Below are positions 61,591-64,000 of a DNA stretch of 64,000 nucleotides, in pieces. Both the position numbers and the translations under genes were made by a program. Source of the stretch: Haliclona indistincta (lineage: Eukaryota; Porifera; Demospongiae; Haplosclerida; Chalinidae); NCBI GenBank assembly GCA_964017065.1, contig OZ024784.1, positions 16,845,152 through 16,909,151 of the forward strand. The letters are read 5' to 3'. The notes below the pieces were generated by a model. That model did no database searches, was not told the DNA's origin, and worked only from the letters and a program-made list of their open reading frames with translations. The first letter of the stretch is position 1. The number at the start of each line of letters is the position of its first letter.

Positions 61591-63792
61591 ATGGCTGCTG
61601 AGGAGATCAGACGGTTATCCAACGAGGGACAGTATGAAGCGCTCGCCAAATACCTTAAGGAGCACTCTGACGCCGTAGTTAAATTAGATAGGGCCCAAAG
61701 AGAGTCTCTACTAACGCTAGAGTGTTGTCAGCACTCTTTAGTCTGGCTGGCAGTGCTGTAAGTGTCTCATCTACCTCTCTACACATAATCCTCTCTCTTC
61801 TCACAGGAACTGTGAGGCAGAAAATGCTTCTACAGCTCAAGAAATACAGTGGGACATTTTGCTTGAGCACATGCGAACATTTGCTAATAATTTTACATCA
61901 GATCAAGTTAAACTATTAGGACGACCATGTACGTACACCTTTATCAAGCGCATGCAATGTGTGTTTGAGTGTTTCTCTCCTCAGTTTGTCAGTTGTTTCA
62001 TCGTTTCACTGATTTGATGTGTGTTCATCGAAAGGTATATTGGTATTATTCACAATATTTGATTTATACCTGTACACACACACAGGCAATGCAGGGCATT
62101 GCTGTGTTAAGAAGTGCAGTTCAACGATATGGCCCCTCACCGACAACACTCACCTCTATACATAGTGATTTAGTCCAGGTAAGTCTCTTGTGAGTGTGAG
62201 TCAGTAAGAAGACTGGTACCTGGTCCCGTACTGGCTGCTGGGGCACTCATTGACCACTAACTGTGTGGTTGGACTTTGGACACCAACACCTATAGTAGAA
62301 CCACAGGTTCTCAGTTCCTGTTCTATGTACACAAAAAATTTTCTAAAGTTGCTTTTTTTGTCAGTGTCTCTGTGATTTCTTCCACTAATCATATTGAATG
62401 CTTGTCTTTCAGCTTTGTTTGGCAGCTCGTTGTGTTAAACCATGCCTTCCCTTTCTGAATGTTAACTACACCTCTGTGCTCAGTGAGGTGAGTGATATTG
62501 TTCTCTTCTCACTTCCTACCCATTCATCCTCTTTTTGCATCACACAAATTCTTTTCGCTATTATATCGTATTTCTTTAACTCGCTTAGCAAGGACAGATG
62601 GAATCACAGTACATAGTGCAGTTCTTCTACTATGGAGGGATGGTGTTCACATGTCTCCATGACTATCTTAAGGCACTCCAGCTGTTGACAATGTGCCTGT
62701 GCGTACCAGCTGTAGCAATCAGTGCTGTCATGATCGCTGCTTACAAGAAGTTCATTCTTGTATCTTTACTCAAGTACGGCAAGGTACAGTTGCAATGGAG
62801 TCACAAACAGCTAGTCAAATCTTCTTTCATAGGTTATTTCTCTTCCACGATGTGCTGGTCAGTTTGTGGAACGTTTGTTTAAGGTCTGTGGTTGTTAGCA
62901 TCAGTGTGAGTCAGTTAAATACCAACATGCCCATCCCATAGGGTTCCTGTGGTCCGTATATTGAACTCGGCAGAGCCTACACTGCTCACAATTCGATTGG
63001 AGTCAAGGACATCATCAGAAATCGAATGGAAACATTTGTAACAGTGAGTGCATGCATGTACTATTGAGCATGTGTGTACGGTCTGTGTAGGATGGTAACT
63101 ATGGTCTAATCAAGAGACTGGAGAGTCAGTTAGTCCAACATGCAGTACAACGGCTGACCCTAGTGAGCCCTCACACACTCTTTCTAATGACTTCACTGTC
63201 ATTGCTCCTTATTTGTAGTCCTTCATGACGCTCCCATTGAGTGATGCTGCAGTAAGAGTGGAGCTACCTAGTGCTGCCGACATGGAGAAACAACTGAGAG
63301 AAATGGTGCGTAACAGAGAGTGAGAGCTTGCTGGTTTATTTTTCTATATTTTGTTTTCCTTTTTGAGTGCTTTTACCATAATTTAGTTAATGGTAATTCA
63401 CCATATTGCATTTTCTCAAAAGTAAACACGCATAATAATTATGTGGATGAGTGTGAGCATAGACATCCTTATTTGATAAGTTTGGTGTTCTCAGATCGAG
63501 TGTGGAGAGGTAATGGCTCAAATCAGTCACAGAGATCAGATGGTGGTGTTTGGTGACTGTCAATCCAGTATGGACCGTCATCGACAATGCCAACTAGAAG
63601 AACAATTGAACGAGTGTATGAAGCTGCAGGACAGATTAGGCAAAGCTAACGAACAGCTAGCCCTTGATCCTCGCTACGTACAAAAGGTGACCTCAATCGA
63701 TACCATTTTTGATTGTGCGTGTTTTGTATTTGCAGAGTACATCCGCTGGAGGAGCAGAGGACGACCCACTCACAGAGGACCATCTTATGTGA
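61591..63792 (+). CDS. COPS3: COP9 signalosome complex subunit 3
   Basis: PCI-domain subunit of the CSN, which removes NEDD8 from cullins. Family-like blocks: YIVQFFYYGGMVFTCLHDYLKAL, KKFILVSLLKYGKVISLPRCAGQF, SCGPYIELGRAYTAHNS. The winged-helix PCI part (LVQHAVQRLTLSFMTLPLSD, EKQLREMIECGEVMAQISHRDQMVVF) follows, with a C-terminal helix (MKLQDRLGKANEQL, DPRYVQKSTSAGGAEDDPL) matching the animal CSN3 end. Many short introns. It functionally touches DCAF15, since the CSN regulates CRL4 ligases. Confidence 0.95.
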
Positions 63793-63882
63793 TGACACTA
63801 TTAATATGACGACTCCAACAATAATCAATATATTACCACGTACTACGCAGATAAAATAATGTTATACATAAATAACGAATAA

Positions 63883-63989
63883 TTAGTTAAACAACAGTCT
63901 CTCTCTACCGAGTAAATAAGTGGCGACTGTGTAGGCACCTATTACACCACAGCCGGCTATTCCTGCCAGTGCCATAGGTCGAAGACCAA
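63883..63989 (-). CDS. Last exon of an unidentified minus-strand gene (partial)
   Basis: An acceptor (ttctcag) precedes an exon whose best frame reads GLRPMALAGIAGCGVIGAYT then VATYLLGRERLLFN and a stop. It looks like a C-terminal membrane helix with a short basic tail, as in small mitochondrial or ER membrane proteins. The rest lies beyond the window. The frame choice rests on hydrophobicity and lack of stops only. Confidence 0.45.
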
Positions 63990-64000
63990 CTGAGAAAAAA

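Overview
This is animal nuclear DNA. Genes are split by many short GT-AG introns (often 45-70 bp), no operon or ribosome-binding-site organisation is visible, and every recognisable protein belongs to a metazoan family. The very tight packing (about 29 protein genes in 64 kb), tiny introns, scattered MITE-like hairpins and divergence level suggest a sponge, probably a demosponge; that assignment is my inference from style, not proven by any single gene.

Layout: 1-2.5 kb, 3' part of a Slo/BK-type potassium channel (+). 3.0-4.0 kb, SERTA-domain protein (-). 4.9-6.2 kb PGP phosphatase (+). 6.4-9.4 kb GTPBP2 (+), with a tRNA-Ala(CGC) gene inside an intron. 9.5-11.4 kb LRRC47 (-), divergent from MCM5 (+, 11.6-14.9 kb). 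15-21.6 kb ICE1 (-), carrying a 25-unit 36-bp minisatellite, divergent from RBM8A (+). Then a same-strand run: WARS1, a MITE, IDO, DCAF15, UTP25 (22.3-30.7 kb). 30.8-32.5 kb a GNAT acetyltransferase (-), nearly overlapping the start of a CD36/LIMP2 scavenger receptor (+, to 35.0 kb). 35.1-36.1 kb EXOSC5 (-) / ACTR2 (+). 38.5-41.1 kb MTIF2 (-) / BCKDHA (+). 43.7-45.1 kb YIF1 (+). 45.2-48.4 kb PACS (-) / 48.5-49.6 kb STPG-repeat protein (+). 49.8-50.3 kb calmodulin (-) / RPS27A (+). 51.7-55.1 kb PARP1 (-) / BROX (+). 57.2-58.3 kb PAXX (-), 58.4-61.5 kb SNX19-like sorting nexin (-) / COPS3 (+). The window ends in the last exon of another minus-strand gene.

The architecture is the clearest large-scale signal: genes alternate strand so that most start codons face each other across 25-320 bp (probable shared promoters) and most stop codons face each other across 50-200 bp. 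Most genes are housekeeping: replication (MCM5), RNA processing (ICE1, RBM8A, EXOSC5, UTP25), translation (WARS1, MTIF2, RPS27A, tRNA-Ala), trafficking (YIF1, PACS, BROX, SNX19), DNA repair (PARP1, PAXX) and ubiquitin control (DCAF15, COPS3). Points worth a second look: the tryptophan-using pair WARS1-IDO separated by little more than a MITE; a PARP1 without its second zinc finger; a PAXX homologue with a Ku-binding-like tail; a BK-type channel lacking the calcium bowl and one gating arginine; the ICE1 minisatellite; and several MITEs, two with good target-site evidence.

Family matches rest on my recollection of the protein families; no database search was run. Exon boundaries are manual readings of GT-AG sites and reading-frame continuity.
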